From positions 62,001 through 126,000 of the forward strand of contig JANYKS010000097.1 in NCBI GenBank assembly GCA_025358125.1: a DNA stretch of 64,000 nt, read 5' to 3'. This DNA comes from Actinomycetes bacterium (GTDB lineage: Bacteria; Actinomycetota; Acidimicrobiia; Acidimicrobiales; Ilumatobacteraceae). A program made the translations under genes and the position numbers. Positions within the stretch are counted from its first letter, which is position 1; every line of letters begins with the position of its first letter. Below the pieces are notes generated by a model. It searched no databases. It saw only the letters and a list, made by a program, of their open reading frames with translations, and was not told the DNA's origin. Shown piece by piece: positions 44,110-52,461 of this stretch.

Positions 44110-44268
44110 GGGCACACGGTAGCCAACTCACAGGCCCCCGCGGGACAGACCTCTGGATTTAACCTTGTGGTAAAGGATGAGAGACGCACCTCCGCCCGTT
44201 TGGTCTCGTTCGCCGGGACACGGTGAGGGGGTTCCATCGTGATCACTGTCGTAACTCCGAGCTGCTCA

Positions 44269-44937
44269 TCACGCCTCGGCCGCACGATTCGCCCGTTCCT
44301 CACGGCCCTCGCGCAGATTCTTGCGGACTACCGGAATGTACGCGATCGCCGTCCCATAGCTGATGATGAGGCCGGGAACGGCGAGGATCCACGCGGCGAT
44401 CTCGAACGCAGTGCGCAGCCCCAATTCGGACGAACCGATCAACAGCCCCGGTATCGCGAACATCAGCAGAAACGTCGCCAGCTTGCCCCACCGCGTCACA
44501 TCGAACCGTTTCATCCCGGCCAGCGTTGCGATCAGGACCGTCCCGCCGAAGAGGAACTCGCGAATGAGGACAAGCCAGTAGAACCACCCCGGGCCGGCGT
44601 GGTTGATGATCAGCGCACCGAGGGCGACGATGAACATCAGCCGGTCGGCGGTTGGATCGAGGATCTTGCCGAGTTCGCTGATCTGATTGAAGCGACGAGC
44701 GATGTAGCCGTCGATCCAGTCGGTCGCACCGAGGCTACCGAGCAACCACGCGGCGCCGGCGCGGTTGTGGCGCCCGAACAGCAGATAGAGAAAGATCGGA
44801 ATGCACGCCAGGCGAATGAACGAGATGACGTTCGGGATTGTGAGGATTCGGCTCATGTCGACGGTGGCCGGGTGACACGGTTCTCCCGCGCCGACAGAGC
44901 GGCCGTTCGGCCCAGGTTCGGCATGTTCCGACGTCAC
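44269..44937 (-). CDS. pgsA: CDP-alcohol phosphatidyltransferase (PgsA type)
   Basis: 222 aa from GTG 44937, chosen because TACGCT (44944-44949, minus) ends 6 nt upstream; ATG 44856 gives the classic MSRILTIPN start and 195 aa. The family motif D-G-x2-A-R-x8-G-x3-D-x3-D is complete in 'WIDGYIARRFNQISELGKIL' and the following DPTAD. Five or six TM helices. Makes phosphatidylglycerophosphate or another phospholipid from CDP-diacylglycerol. Homologous position to pgsA2 (Rv1822). Confidence 0.9.
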   Translation of the reverse strand: MTSEHAEPGPNGRSVGAGEPCHPATVDMSRILTIPNVISFIRLACIPIFLYLLFGRHNRAGAAWLLGSLGATDWIDGYIARRFNQISELGKILDPTADRLMFIVALGALIINHAGPGWFYWLVLIREFLFGGTVLIATLAGMKRFDVTRWGKLATFLLMFAIPGLLIGSSELGLRTAFEIAAWILAVPGLIISYGTAIAYIPVVRKNLREGREERANRAAEA

Positions 44938-44943
44938 GCCAGC

Positions 44944-44963
44944 AGCGTACAACCACCTACAGT
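44944..44963. promoter_or_regulatory. Divergent promoter pair for pgsA and SDR remnant-HIT
   Basis: Minus TACGCT (44944-44949) and plus TACAGT (44958-44963) are only 8 bp apart, each with a start codon 6 nt downstream. A second compact bidirectional leaderless promoter in the window. Confidence 0.5.
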
Positions 44964-44969
44964 CGCGCT

Positions 44970-45029
44970 ATGGCTGCACAGGCACTGGACGGAAAGGTCG
45001 CGTTCATCACCGGGGCGGGTTCCGGATGA
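44970..45029 (+). pseudogene. N-terminal remnant of a short-chain dehydrogenase (19 codons)
   Basis: ATG opens 'MAAQALDGKVAFITGAGSG' then TGA. This is the opening of an SDR: the L-x-GKVAFITGAGSG beta1/glycine-rich loop ends exactly at the last Gly. Its leaderless promoter (TACAGT, 6 nt upstream) is intact. The stop overlaps the HIT start (GGATGA). It now probably acts as a leader peptide for HIT translation. Confidence 0.75.
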
Positions 45030-45427
45030 GCACCGTGTTCACCCGCATCATCAATGGCGAGATCCCTGGAACATTCGTGTGGCGCGACGACCTCTGTGTC
45101 GCGTTCATGTCGATCAACCCGATGGCCGATGGTCACGTGCTCGTCGTGCCGATCGAGGAGGTCGATAAATGGCTTGATTGCCCCCCCGAACTCGTCGCCC
45201 ACCTCTTCACCGTGAGTCGTCGGATCGGCATCGCCCAGCAATCAGCATTCGACTGCGATCGCGTCGGGCTGATCATCGCGGGCTACGAAGTTCCCCACAC
45301 CCACATCCATCTCATCCCAACGATCCACATGGGTCAACTCGCGTTCGCGAATGCCGCGACATCGGTCGACCTCAGCGCAATCGAGGCGTGCGCTCAACGC
45401 ATCCGCGAGGCACTCGCGGCCGGCTGA
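45026..45427 (+). CDS. HIT-family nucleotide hydrolase
   Basis: 133 aa. 'RIINGEIPGTFVWRDDLCVAF' and 'HVLVVPIEEVDKW' precede the catalytic H-x-H-x-H in 'PHTHIHLIP' (about residues 92-100). Hydrolyses AMP- or GMP-linked nucleotides. The start overlaps the SDR remnant (ATGA), so translation probably depends on that leader frame. The 3' end overlaps the convergent pabBC gene by 34 bp. Confidence 0.92.
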   Translation: MSTVFTRIINGEIPGTFVWRDDLCVAFMSINPMADGHVLVVPIEEVDKWLDCPPELVAHLFTVSRRIGIAQQSAFDCDRVGLIIAGYEVPHTHIHLIPTIHMGQLAFANAATSVDLSAIEACAQRIREALAAG

Positions 45428-47166
45428 GCCACGAGCACTGCCGGGCGCCAGCCGCGGAGGTCGTTGACGACAGCGAGTTCGTCGCAGCGGCGGAGATCTT
45501 CGGAGCTGATCGAACGCTGCTGGACCCTTCCGGTTTCGACGAAGAGGTGACGGGCGATACCGGGGAGCCCACCGTCGGAGAGCGGCGGCATCGACCACAC
45601 GTCACCGATCCGGTAGGCCAGGTTGGCAATCGTGGTTTCGATCGCGTTGCCCAGTTCGTTGACCAAGATCACGTCGTCTGCCTCCTGGTGGCGGCTGCGG
45701 GCGTCGTCGTAGTGCCGCCGGTAGGTGGTCTTGTGGCAACAGAACGGATCGTCGGAGGCCGTCGTGAAGTCGTCGATGGCCAGTCGCACCGGTGCCTGCG
45801 TCGCGACGAGCGGATGACGTTCGAGATGGAGTGCACCGACACGCTGGAGCACGATCCGCAGGCGCTCGCCGACCGGCGATGGCTCGAGGTCGGCGACCGC
45901 CCGTTCGGCTGCTGCCCGATCGAACGGAAATCCGAACCAGTCGGCCGAACACTGCAGGCGGTCGAGGTGCAGCGTTGCGTTGCGGGTGCCGACGACACTG
46001 AGGTGAAGCGTCTCGAACAGGTCGAACACCCGGCGTGAGCGGGTGAGGATCCTTGCCTTGTCGCGCACTTCGTCGTCCTCGGCCTGAGGATCCGACGACC
46101 ACGTGATCCCGCCGCCCGCGCCGTAGACGAACGTGTTCGTCACCGGGTCGGCGACGGCCGTGCGGATCGGCACCGAACACTCGATACGCGGCTGATGGCC
46201 GCGAGGGGCGACCACGCCGATCGCGCCGCAGTAGACGCCGCGCGGCTCGGCTTCCAGCTCGTCGATGATGTTCATCGCCGCGATCTTGGGTGCACCGGTG
46301 ACCGAACCGCACGGGAACAGCGCCGCCATCAGCTCGACGAGGCCGGTGTGCTCGTCGAGCTCGGCCTCGACGCACGACGTGAGCTGCCACACGGTTTCAT
46401 AGCGCTCGAGCCGGAACAGCTCCGGCACCGTCACCGAACTGCTCGACGCGATTCGCGACAGGTCGTTGCGGAGGAGATCGACGATCATCACGTTCTCGGC
46501 CCGGTCCTTATCCGACCTGACGAGCGCCGCGCCGACCGCGATGTCGGCCTCCGGCCGGGGATGGCGGGCGGCTGTCCCCTTCATCGGCCGACAGCTGATC
46601 GAGCGGTTCTCGACACGGAAGAAAAGCTCCGGCGACGCAGATGCGACGATCGCCGTTCCGATGTCGATGTATGCCCCGTGGGAACAGGACTGCACCCCGA
46701 CCAGACCCGCGTAGAGGTCGATCGCTTCGCCGCTGAAGGTGCCGTGATAGCGGTCGGTCATGTTGACCTGGAACACGTCGCCTCGTTCGATCCTCGCCCT
46801 GATCGCTTCGACCGCGGCCGGGTACGCCAGGCGATTCGGGGCACGGTCCCGGTGATCCACACTGGTGTGTCGCGGCGGCAACGGCTCGACCTGCTCGCGC
46901 TCGGTGAACGACGCCCACCACACGAACGGCGTGCCCTCGGGAGGTGACGGCTTGGTCCGCATCGCCGGCTCGAAGGCGGGCGCCGCCTCGTAGGCGACGA
47001 CGAACACCACCCACTCATCGTTGTCGGCTGATCGTTGCTCAGCGGCGTGCAAGGTCGCGATGACATCGTCGATGTGATCGGCTCGCCCCCCGGCCGTCGG
47101 TTCGTGGAACTCCCAACAGTGCGCGACCTTCCCACTCAGGTCGTCGAGGCGGGCGATCGGCGTCAC
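45394..47166 (-). CDS. pabBC: Aminodeoxychorismate synthase I / aminodeoxychorismate lyase fusion
   Basis: 590 aa from GTG 47166 overlapping the folP stop. Residues about 1-365 are PabB: 'RGDVFQVNMTDRY', 'SASPELFFRVENRSI', 'RPMKGTAARH', 'ENVMIVDLLRNDLSRI' and 'FPCGSVTGAPKIAAM'. The C-terminal 200 residues are a PabC-like class IV PLP lyase: 'RVFDLFETL', Lys in 'CHKTTYRRHYDDAR', and 'ELGNAIETTIANLAYRI'. The fusion makes p-aminobenzoate from chorismate. Glutamine amidotransferase PabA is not nearby. Confidence 0.92.
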   Translation of the reverse strand: MTPIARLDDLSGKVAHCWEFHEPTAGGRADHIDDVIATLHAAEQRSADNDEWVVFVVAYEAAPAFEPAMRTKPSPPEGTPFVWWASFTEREQVEPLPPRHTSVDHRDRAPNRLAYPAAVEAIRARIERGDVFQVNMTDRYHGTFSGEAIDLYAGLVGVQSCSHGAYIDIGTAIVASASPELFFRVENRSISCRPMKGTAARHPRPEADIAVGAALVRSDKDRAENVMIVDLLRNDLSRIASSSSVTVPELFRLERYETVWQLTSCVEAELDEHTGLVELMAALFPCGSVTGAPKIAAMNIIDELEAEPRGVYCGAIGVVAPRGHQPRIECSVPIRTAVADPVTNTFVYGAGGGITWSSDPQAEDDEVRDKARILTRSRRVFDLFETLHLSVVGTRNATLHLDRLQCSADWFGFPFDRAAAERAVADLEPSPVGERLRIVLQRVGALHLERHPLVATQAPVRLAIDDFTTASDDPFCCHKTTYRRHYDDARSRHQEADDVILVNELGNAIETTIANLAYRIGDVWSMPPLSDGGLPGIARHLFVETGRVQQRSISSEDLRRCDELAVVNDLRGWRPAVLVAQPAASASRMR

Positions 47167-48044
47167 GACGGTACGTTGCGCAGGGCGCGATCGACGTCGA
47201 GCGCCTGGCGGTGACCGGCGACGTCGTGGACACGGACCATCGCGGCGCCCCGCTGAGCCGCGAAGAGGTGGAGCGCGATGGAGCCGGAGTCGAGGTTCGC
47301 TCCTCGGATGCGGCCGATCAATTCGTTGACGGTCCGCTTGCGGGACCCGCCGACGAGAACAGGAAAGCGATCGGAGAGCGGTAGGGCACGCAGCAGGGCA
47401 AGGTTGTGTTCGAGGTTCTTGCCGAAACCGAGGCCGGGATCGATCATCACGCTCGCCACGCCGGCGTCGAGCGAGCGCTCGGCTTGGCGCAGCAACCAAT
47501 CCGTCACCTCGCTGACGACGTCCGCGTAGGTCGGGTTGAGCTGCATGTCGGACGGCGTTCCGCGCATGTGCATCACCACGACGGATACGCCGGCCGCTGC
47601 GCACGTCTCGATCATCTGTGGGTCGCGCAAGCCGCCGATGTCGTTGACGATGCTTGCCCCGGCCTCGATCGCAGCCGCGGCAACGACCGCATGGCGGGTG
47701 TCGATGCTGATCAGCGCGTTGGCGTCGGCCGCGAGTTGCTCGATGACAGGTATCGCCCTTTCCAATTCGACCGAGATCGGTACCTCGACCGCGCCCGGCC
47801 GCGTCGATTCACCACCGACGTCGACGATCAACGCGCCCTGGGCCGCGAGCAGGCGACCATGCTCGACGGCACGCTCCGTCGTCGCGAACAGGCCGCCATC
47901 CGAGAACGAATCGGGGGTCACGTTGACGATGCCCATCACGGCGCACCCCGTCCACGACACGAACCAACCCAGGCCATCGCTGTGGACACCCGTTGCCGAA
48001 GCCGGCAGGGCTCGTCTCGATCTGAGTTCCCACTTATCGTTCAT
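47163..48044 (-). CDS. folP: Dihydropteroate synthase
   Basis: 293 aa. 'MGIVNVTPDSFSDGG' (pterin/diphosphate loop), 'IVDVGGESTRPGA' and 'GFGKNLEHNLALLRAL' are diagnostic, with 'VGGSRKRTVNEL' near the pABA/pterin site. Joins pABA with dihydropterin pyrophosphate. The N-terminal extension before MGIVNV (about 35 residues) looks real; ATG 48044 is chosen, with an in-frame ATG at 48068. Its stop overlaps the pabBC start, giving a pABA/folate pair. Confidence 0.92.
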   Translation of the reverse strand: MNDKWELRSRRALPASATGVHSDGLGWFVSWTGCAVMGIVNVTPDSFSDGGLFATTERAVEHGRLLAAQGALIVDVGGESTRPGAVEVPISVELERAIPVIEQLAADANALISIDTRHAVVAAAAIEAGASIVNDIGGLRDPQMIETCAAAGVSVVVMHMRGTPSDMQLNPTYADVVSEVTDWLLRQAERSLDAGVASVMIDPGLGFGKNLEHNLALLRALPLSDRFPVLVGGSRKRTVNELIGRIRGANLDSGSIALHLFAAQRGAAMVRVHDVAGHRQALDVDRALRNVPS

Positions 48045-48120
48045 CGCGTCGCCGTCATCGCACGTCATCGCCGGTTACTCGGCCGCACGATCTGCTCCTC
48101 GACGATACCGTAGGCGACGC

Positions 48121-48945
48121 GTGCCGCCTGCCTTTCGTTGCCCATCGTGCGCCAACCCGTTGCAGGAGTCGGCCGCAGGTTTCGGATGCGAGCGCGGACA
48201 TCACTTCGACCGGGCGCGCGAGGGCTACGTCAACCTCATCCCTGGTGGGCGTCTCAGGAGCCGCCCGGCCGGCGACGATGACAGGATGGTCAAGGCCCGC
48301 AGGGCCGTGCTCGACGCCGGCCTCTACTCCCCGATCATCGAAGCCGTCGCGACGGAGGTGTCGTTGGTTCGACCGCGGTTCATTCTCGATGCCGGATGCG
48401 GCGAAGGAAGTTACCTGGGCCGGACCGCCGAACTGAGCGCTGCCCTCGGCTGGGGCATCGATGTCTCCAAGCCGGCCGTGAAGCTCGCTGCGAATCGCCA
48501 CCGTGAGGCTCGCTTTGCGATCGCGTCGAGCTACACCCTCCCGTTCGAAGACGAAACGTTCGATGCCGTGATCAACGTCTTTTCCCCCCGCGACTTCCCC
48601 GAGATGCGTCGCGTCGTGCGCGCCGGTGGGGTGGCCGTCGTCGTGACGCCAGGACCGCATCATCTGGCTCAGCTGAAGGCCCTGCTCTACGACGACCCGC
48701 GCGAACACGCCGAGGTGGCGGGTGGGCAGGACGGCGCCGAGAGGGTCAGCACCGTGAGATTCGATCTCGATCTCACCGACCCCGCCGTTCGCTCGAGCCT
48801 GCTCGAGATGACGCCCTACTGGTGGAGCGCGACGGCCGAGCGGAGGGCCGTTGTGCTGGCGACGGCGCTCGAGGTCACGGTCGATGTGCGAATCGCTCGT
48901 TACCGCTTCGATACGTCCCCTGACGTGCCAGAGCAGGGCCTGTAG
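48121..48945 (+). CDS. rlmA: 23S rRNA (guanine-N1)-methyltransferase, RlmA type
   Basis: 274 aa from GTG 48121 (TACCGT 9 nt upstream). The zinc finger is C7-x2-C10, C23 and H27 ('FRCPSCANPL', 'GCERGHHFDRAREGYVNL'), the family signature. The methyltransferase motif I is 'ILDAGCGEGSYLG', and 'INVFSPRDFPEMRRVVRAGG' continues. RlmA(I)/TlrB methylate a guanine in helix 35; TlrB-type members give macrolide tolerance. Which of the two this is cannot be read. Divergent from folP. Confidence 0.87.
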   Translation: MPPAFRCPSCANPLQESAAGFGCERGHHFDRAREGYVNLIPGGRLRSRPAGDDDRMVKARRAVLDAGLYSPIIEAVATEVSLVRPRFILDAGCGEGSYLGRTAELSAALGWGIDVSKPAVKLAANRHREARFAIASSYTLPFEDETFDAVINVFSPRDFPEMRRVVRAGGVAVVVTPGPHHLAQLKALLYDDPREHAEVAGGQDGAERVSTVRFDLDLTDPAVRSSLLEMTPYWWSATAERRAVVLATALEVTVDVRIARYRFDTSPDVPEQGL

Positions 48946-48954
48946 GGTTGGCCC

Positions 48955-49320
48955 ATGTCAGCTATCGCGAAATTCTCCCTCGTTGCGTTCGACTGCCCGA
49001 ACCCCCAGAAACTTGCGGCGTTCTACAGCGCGATCACCGGCTGGGACGTCGAACGCAACGACGCCGACTGGGTGACTCTGCGCAGCGACGGTGGTGCAAC
49101 GCTCGCGTTCCAACTCGCACCTGATCACGTGCCACCGGTGTGGCCCGACCCACGCCACCCCCAGCAGGCCCACGTGGACTTCAACGTGACCGATCTCGAC
49201 GAGGCGGAGCGGCAGGTGATCGCGCTCGGAGCGAGGAAGACAGCGGTGCAGCCCGGCGAGAGGTTCACCGTGTTCCTCGACCCGGCCGGGCATCCGTTCT
49301 GTCTCGTTCTCGCCCACTGA
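48955..49320 (+). CDS. VOC/glyoxalase superfamily protein
   Basis: 121 aa, one betaalphabetabetabeta pair. 'FSLVAFDCPNPQKLAAFYSAITG' and 'WPDPRHPQQAHVDFNVTDLDEAE', ending 'FTVFLDPAGHPFCLV'. The domain usually dimerises to make a metal site (His of AHVDF and Glu/His partners). TAGGGT (48943-48948) overlaps the rlmA stop and lies 6 nt before the ATG, so it may have its own leaderless promoter. Function unassigned. Confidence 0.87.
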   Translation: MSAIAKFSLVAFDCPNPQKLAAFYSAITGWDVERNDADWVTLRSDGGATLAFQLAPDHVPPVWPDPRHPQQAHVDFNVTDLDEAERQVIALGARKTAVQPGERFTVFLDPAGHPFCLVLAH

Positions 49321-49323
49321 ACC

Positions 49324-49536
49324 GTGCTCTTTCGTCTCAGCACCCCGGTGCTCGTGATCGTGGTCCTCGTGATCGTGTGCGGAACGACGGCAGCCGGCAT
49401 CGCTCCACTCTGGCGTCCGGATTCGGAAATGCGCCGGAAACCGACGATCGCACCACACGCCGTCGACGGCTCGCGCCGTCCGACGCGATCGAAAGAATTC
49501 TCCCGGATCGGGGTTGCGCCACACCTTGCCGACTGA
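49324..49536 (+). CDS. Short single-TM protein, possibly a truncated membrane-protein N-terminus
   Basis: 70 aa, GTG start 3 bp after the VOC stop. Residues 1-30 form one hydrophobic helix ('STPVLVIVVLVIVCGTTAAG'), and the rest is basic, Pro- and Arg-rich and low in structure. The opening resembles the first helix of bestrophin-like DUF4239 proteins, so it could be a remnant with a shifted 3' part, but I cannot show that. It might also be a genuine small membrane protein. Confidence 0.45.
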   Translation: MLFRLSTPVLVIVVLVIVCGTTAAGIAPLWRPDSEMRRKPTIAPHAVDGSRRPTRSKEFSRIGVAPHLAD

Positions 49537-49590
49537 TTGGATGGGGAGCTTAATCACGACTAATCCGATCATATTTAGGAGCTATCGCCG

Positions 49591-50703
49591 ATGAGACCCC
49601 GACTCCACCGCCGTCTGCTGGCGGTTGCGGTTGCCGCAACCGTGACGATGGCAGCGTGTGGCTCGGAGTCCAACGGTTTCGCGACTGCTGCCAGGCCCGC
49701 AGGCTCGGTCGTAGGTCCATTGTCGTCGGCGGCGACATCGGCGACGACGGCGGTCGATCCGGTCACGCTGCGGCTCGGGTTTTTCCCAAACCTGACACAC
49801 GCTCCCGCACTCGTCGGTATCCACAACGGCATCTTCGCCAGGGATCTCGGCCCGAACGTCAAACTCGCAACGTCATCGTTCAATGCCGGCCCAGAAGCGA
49901 TAGAGGCGCTGTTCGCGGGCGCCATCGATGCCACATTCATCGGCCCAAACCCGGCGATCAACGCCTACGCCAAGTCCTCCGGCGCCGCCATTCGGATCAT
50001 CTCGGGCACCACTTCAGGGGGCGCGTTCTTCGTCGTGTCAAAAGACATCCACAGCGCGGCCGACCTCAAGGGCAAAACCGTCGCCAGCCCACAGCTGGGG
50101 GGCACCCAAGACGTCGCACTGAGGAGCTGGCTCGCCTCGCAGGGGCTGGCAACGGACACGGCACAGGGTGGCGACATCTCGATTTCACCGCAGTCGAATG
50201 CCGACACGCTCACGGCGTTCAAGAATGGTGACATCGCCGGTGCCTGGGTGCCCGAGCCGTGGGCAACACGGCTGCTTCTCGAAGGCAACGGCAAGGTTCT
50301 CGTCGACGAGCGCGATCTCTGGCCGCACGGCCAGTACGTCACCACCCATCTGATCGTGTCGACCGACTTCTTGAAGGCCCACCCCGACGTCGTCGAGTCG
50401 CTCGTCAAGGGTGTCGTCGACTCGATCGATGCGATCACGGCCGATCCGGCAGCGGCTCAGGCGGCGGCGAACGCCGAGATCGCTGCGGTGGCAGGCAAGC
50501 CGCTCTCCGACGCCGTCATCGCGGCCGCCTGGAACAACCTCTCGTTCACGCCCGACCCGATCGCATCGTCGCTGGCAAAGTCGGCCAAGGACGCTGAGGC
50601 GATCGGACTGCTCGACCCCGTCGATCTCAGCGGCATCTACGACCTCGACGCCCTCAACAAGGTGCTCGCAGGACTCGGACGGGCGAAAGTGTCAGGGCCA
50701 TGA
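49591..50703 (+). CDS. ABC transporter substrate-binding lipoprotein (SsuA/NMT1 family)
   Basis: 370 aa. The lipobox is 'TMAACG' (Cys near residue 23), then an SsuA-like domain: 'LRLGFFPNLTHAPALVGIHNGIF', 'EALFAGAIDATFIGPNPAI', 'GKTVASPQLGGTQD' and 'AWVPEPWATRLL'. The stop overlaps the ATPase start (ATGA). The family binds sulfonates, taurine, nitrate or thiamine precursors; the pocket residues do not let me choose. TAGGAGC precedes the ATG. Confidence 0.88.
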   Translation: MRPRLHRRLLAVAVAATVTMAACGSESNGFATAARPAGSVVGPLSSAATSATTAVDPVTLRLGFFPNLTHAPALVGIHNGIFARDLGPNVKLATSSFNAGPEAIEALFAGAIDATFIGPNPAINAYAKSSGAAIRIISGTTSGGAFFVVSKDIHSAADLKGKTVASPQLGGTQDVALRSWLASQGLATDTAQGGDISISPQSNADTLTAFKNGDIAGAWVPEPWATRLLLEGNGKVLVDERDLWPHGQYVTTHLIVSTDFLKAHPDVVESLVKGVVDSIDAITADPAAAQAAANAEIAAVAGKPLSDAVIAAAWNNLSFTPDPIASSLAKSAKDAEAIGLLDPVDLSGIYDLDALNKVLAGLGRAKVSGP

Positions 50704-51512
50704 CGCTGCTCGACAGACCAACCGACTTGGCCGAGGTGCAAACACTCGATCAGCGCGGACACGAACGCGACGAGATCATCGCCATCCGGGGCGCGACACG
50801 GGTGTTCGGTCACGGTCCGGAACGGGTGGTTGCACTCGATCGAATCGATTTGACGGTGCGGCGGGGAGAGATGGTCTCTCTACTCGGCGCATCCGGCTGT
50901 GGCAAGAGCACCCTGCTCAACATCCTCGCCGGTCTCGACCGGCCGGCCACCGGAACGGCGAACGTGCTCGGTCGCGTCGCGTTGATGTTCCAGGAGTCGG
51001 CCCTGTTCCCGTGGCTGACCGTGCGCGGCAACATTGAAACTGCTTTGAGGCTGCGCGGCGTTGCCCGCAAGGATCGCCGGCCACAGGCGATGAGCCTGCT
51101 CGAATCCGTACGGCTCGAGGATTTCGGCGAGCGGCGCCCGCACGAACTCTCCGGTGGGATGCGTCAACGGGCCGCGCTTGCCCGAGCGCTCGCCCAGAAC
51201 GCCGAAGTGCTGTTGATGGACGAGCCGTTCGGAGCGCTCGACGCGATCACTCGCGAGGTGCTCCACGCTGAGCTGGAACGGCAGTGGATCGATCATGACC
51301 TGACGGTCGTTTTCGTCACCCACGATGTCCGCGAGGCGGTCCGGCTCGGCGATCGCGTGGTGCTGCTGAGCAGCCGCCCGGGCCGGGTCGAAGCCGACTT
51401 CTCGGTCACACTGCCCCGCCCCCGGCGGATCGACGACGCGGCCGTCAACGAGCTCGTGAACCACATCACTGCGGAACTCCACCGCGAAGTGAGGCGGCAT
51501 GCCAATGACTGA
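50700..51512 (+). CDS. ABC transporter ATP-binding protein (SsuB/TauB type)
   Basis: 270 aa. Walker A 'LLGASGCGKSTLLN', Q-loop 'MFQESALFPWLTVRGN', signature 'ELSGGMRQRAALARAL', Walker B 'EVLLMDEPFGALD', and H-loop 'VFVTHDVREAV'. All catalytic elements intact. Overlaps the binding-protein gene by 4 bp and the permease gene by 14 bp, so it forms one operon. Confidence 0.92.
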   Translation: MTLLDRPTDLAEVQTLDQRGHERDEIIAIRGATRVFGHGPERVVALDRIDLTVRRGEMVSLLGASGCGKSTLLNILAGLDRPATGTANVLGRVALMFQESALFPWLTVRGNIETALRLRGVARKDRRPQAMSLLESVRLEDFGERRPHELSGGMRQRAALARALAQNAEVLLMDEPFGALDAITREVLHAELERQWIDHDLTVVFVTHDVREAVRLGDRVVLLSSRPGRVEADFSVTLPRPRRIDDAAVNELVNHITAELHREVRRHAND

Positions 51513-52398
51513 TCTGAGGGACACGCCGCCATCACTCGACCGCGACGCCCTCGACGCGGAAATCGCCGGCCTGGACGCGCTCGGCTTCCCGGCCACCGGC
51601 CACGTTTCGTTCCTCCGCCGCTCGTGGAACTCGTCATGGCCAAAGCTCGCTGCGCTCGGCTTTGCCATCGGTGGCTGGTACTTGGTCGTCTGGAGCGGCT
51701 GGCAGAAGAAGTTCGTGCTGCCGTGGCCGCATACGGTCTGGTCCCGGTTGTGGCAGGACGTTGCCAACGGCAAGATCCCTGATGCGTTCGCGATCACGAT
51801 GCACCGAGCCGTCGTCGGTTACGCAATCGCGTGCGCGCTCGGCCTCGTGATCGGCGTCAGTTTCTCGCGGTGGCGAGTGCTACGCGTTGCGCTCGGCTCG
51901 TTCATCACCGGGCTGCAGACGATGCCATCGATCGCATGGTTCCCGCTCGCAATCCTGCTGTTCCAAAAGAGCGAGGGTGCGATCACGTTCGTGGTCGTCC
52001 TCGGCGCAACGCCGTCGATCGCCAACGGGGTCATCAACGGCTCCGATCAGGTCCCTCCGCTCCTGCTGCGCGCCGGCAACGTGCTCGGTGCCCGCGGATT
52101 GCAGCTGTACCGCACCGTCACCATGCCGGCGTCGCTACCGTCCATCCTCGGAGGGCTCAAGCAGGGTTGGGCGTTCGCATGGCGAAGCCTGATGGCCGGC
52201 GAACTGCTCGTCATCGTGCCGCGCGTGTTCTCTGTCGGCGCTCGGCTGCAGAATGCCCGCGACCTGTCGGACGTCCCGGATCTTCAGGCGAACATGATCG
52301 TGATCCTTGCCATCGGCATCTTCGTCGATGCGCTGTTCTTCGGCTCGGCCCAGCGGTTCATCCGCCGGCGCTGGGGGCTCGTCGATCCGGCCGCATAG
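51499..52398 (+). CDS. ABC transporter permease (SsuC/TauC type)
   Basis: 299 aa, about six TM helices. The BPD_transp_1 EAA-like loop is 'NVLGARGLQLYRTVTMPASLP', contacting the ATPase. Start ATG 51499, or ATG 51505. Completes the importer for an organosulfur or related compound. No sulfonate monooxygenase (SsuD) or taurine dioxygenase gene lies alongside. Confidence 0.9.
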   Translation: MPMTDLRDTPPSLDRDALDAEIAGLDALGFPATGHVSFLRRSWNSSWPKLAALGFAIGGWYLVVWSGWQKKFVLPWPHTVWSRLWQDVANGKIPDAFAITMHRAVVGYAIACALGLVIGVSFSRWRVLRVALGSFITGLQTMPSIAWFPLAILLFQKSEGAITFVVVLGATPSIANGVINGSDQVPPLLLRAGNVLGARGLQLYRTVTMPASLPSILGGLKQGWAFAWRSLMAGELLVIVPRVFSVGARLQNARDLSDVPDLQANMIVILAIGIFVDALFFGSAQRFIRRRWGLVDPAA

Positions 52399-52461
52399 CA
52401 ACAACGCCTGCGGCGACGACCGCTCACTGCGCCTCAACGGGACAGGGATAGCGTGCCACCG

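Noticed and set aside
44239-45168. 309-codon plus-strand frame across pgsA
   Set aside because: Antisense to pgsA, which has the complete CDP-alcohol transferase motif.
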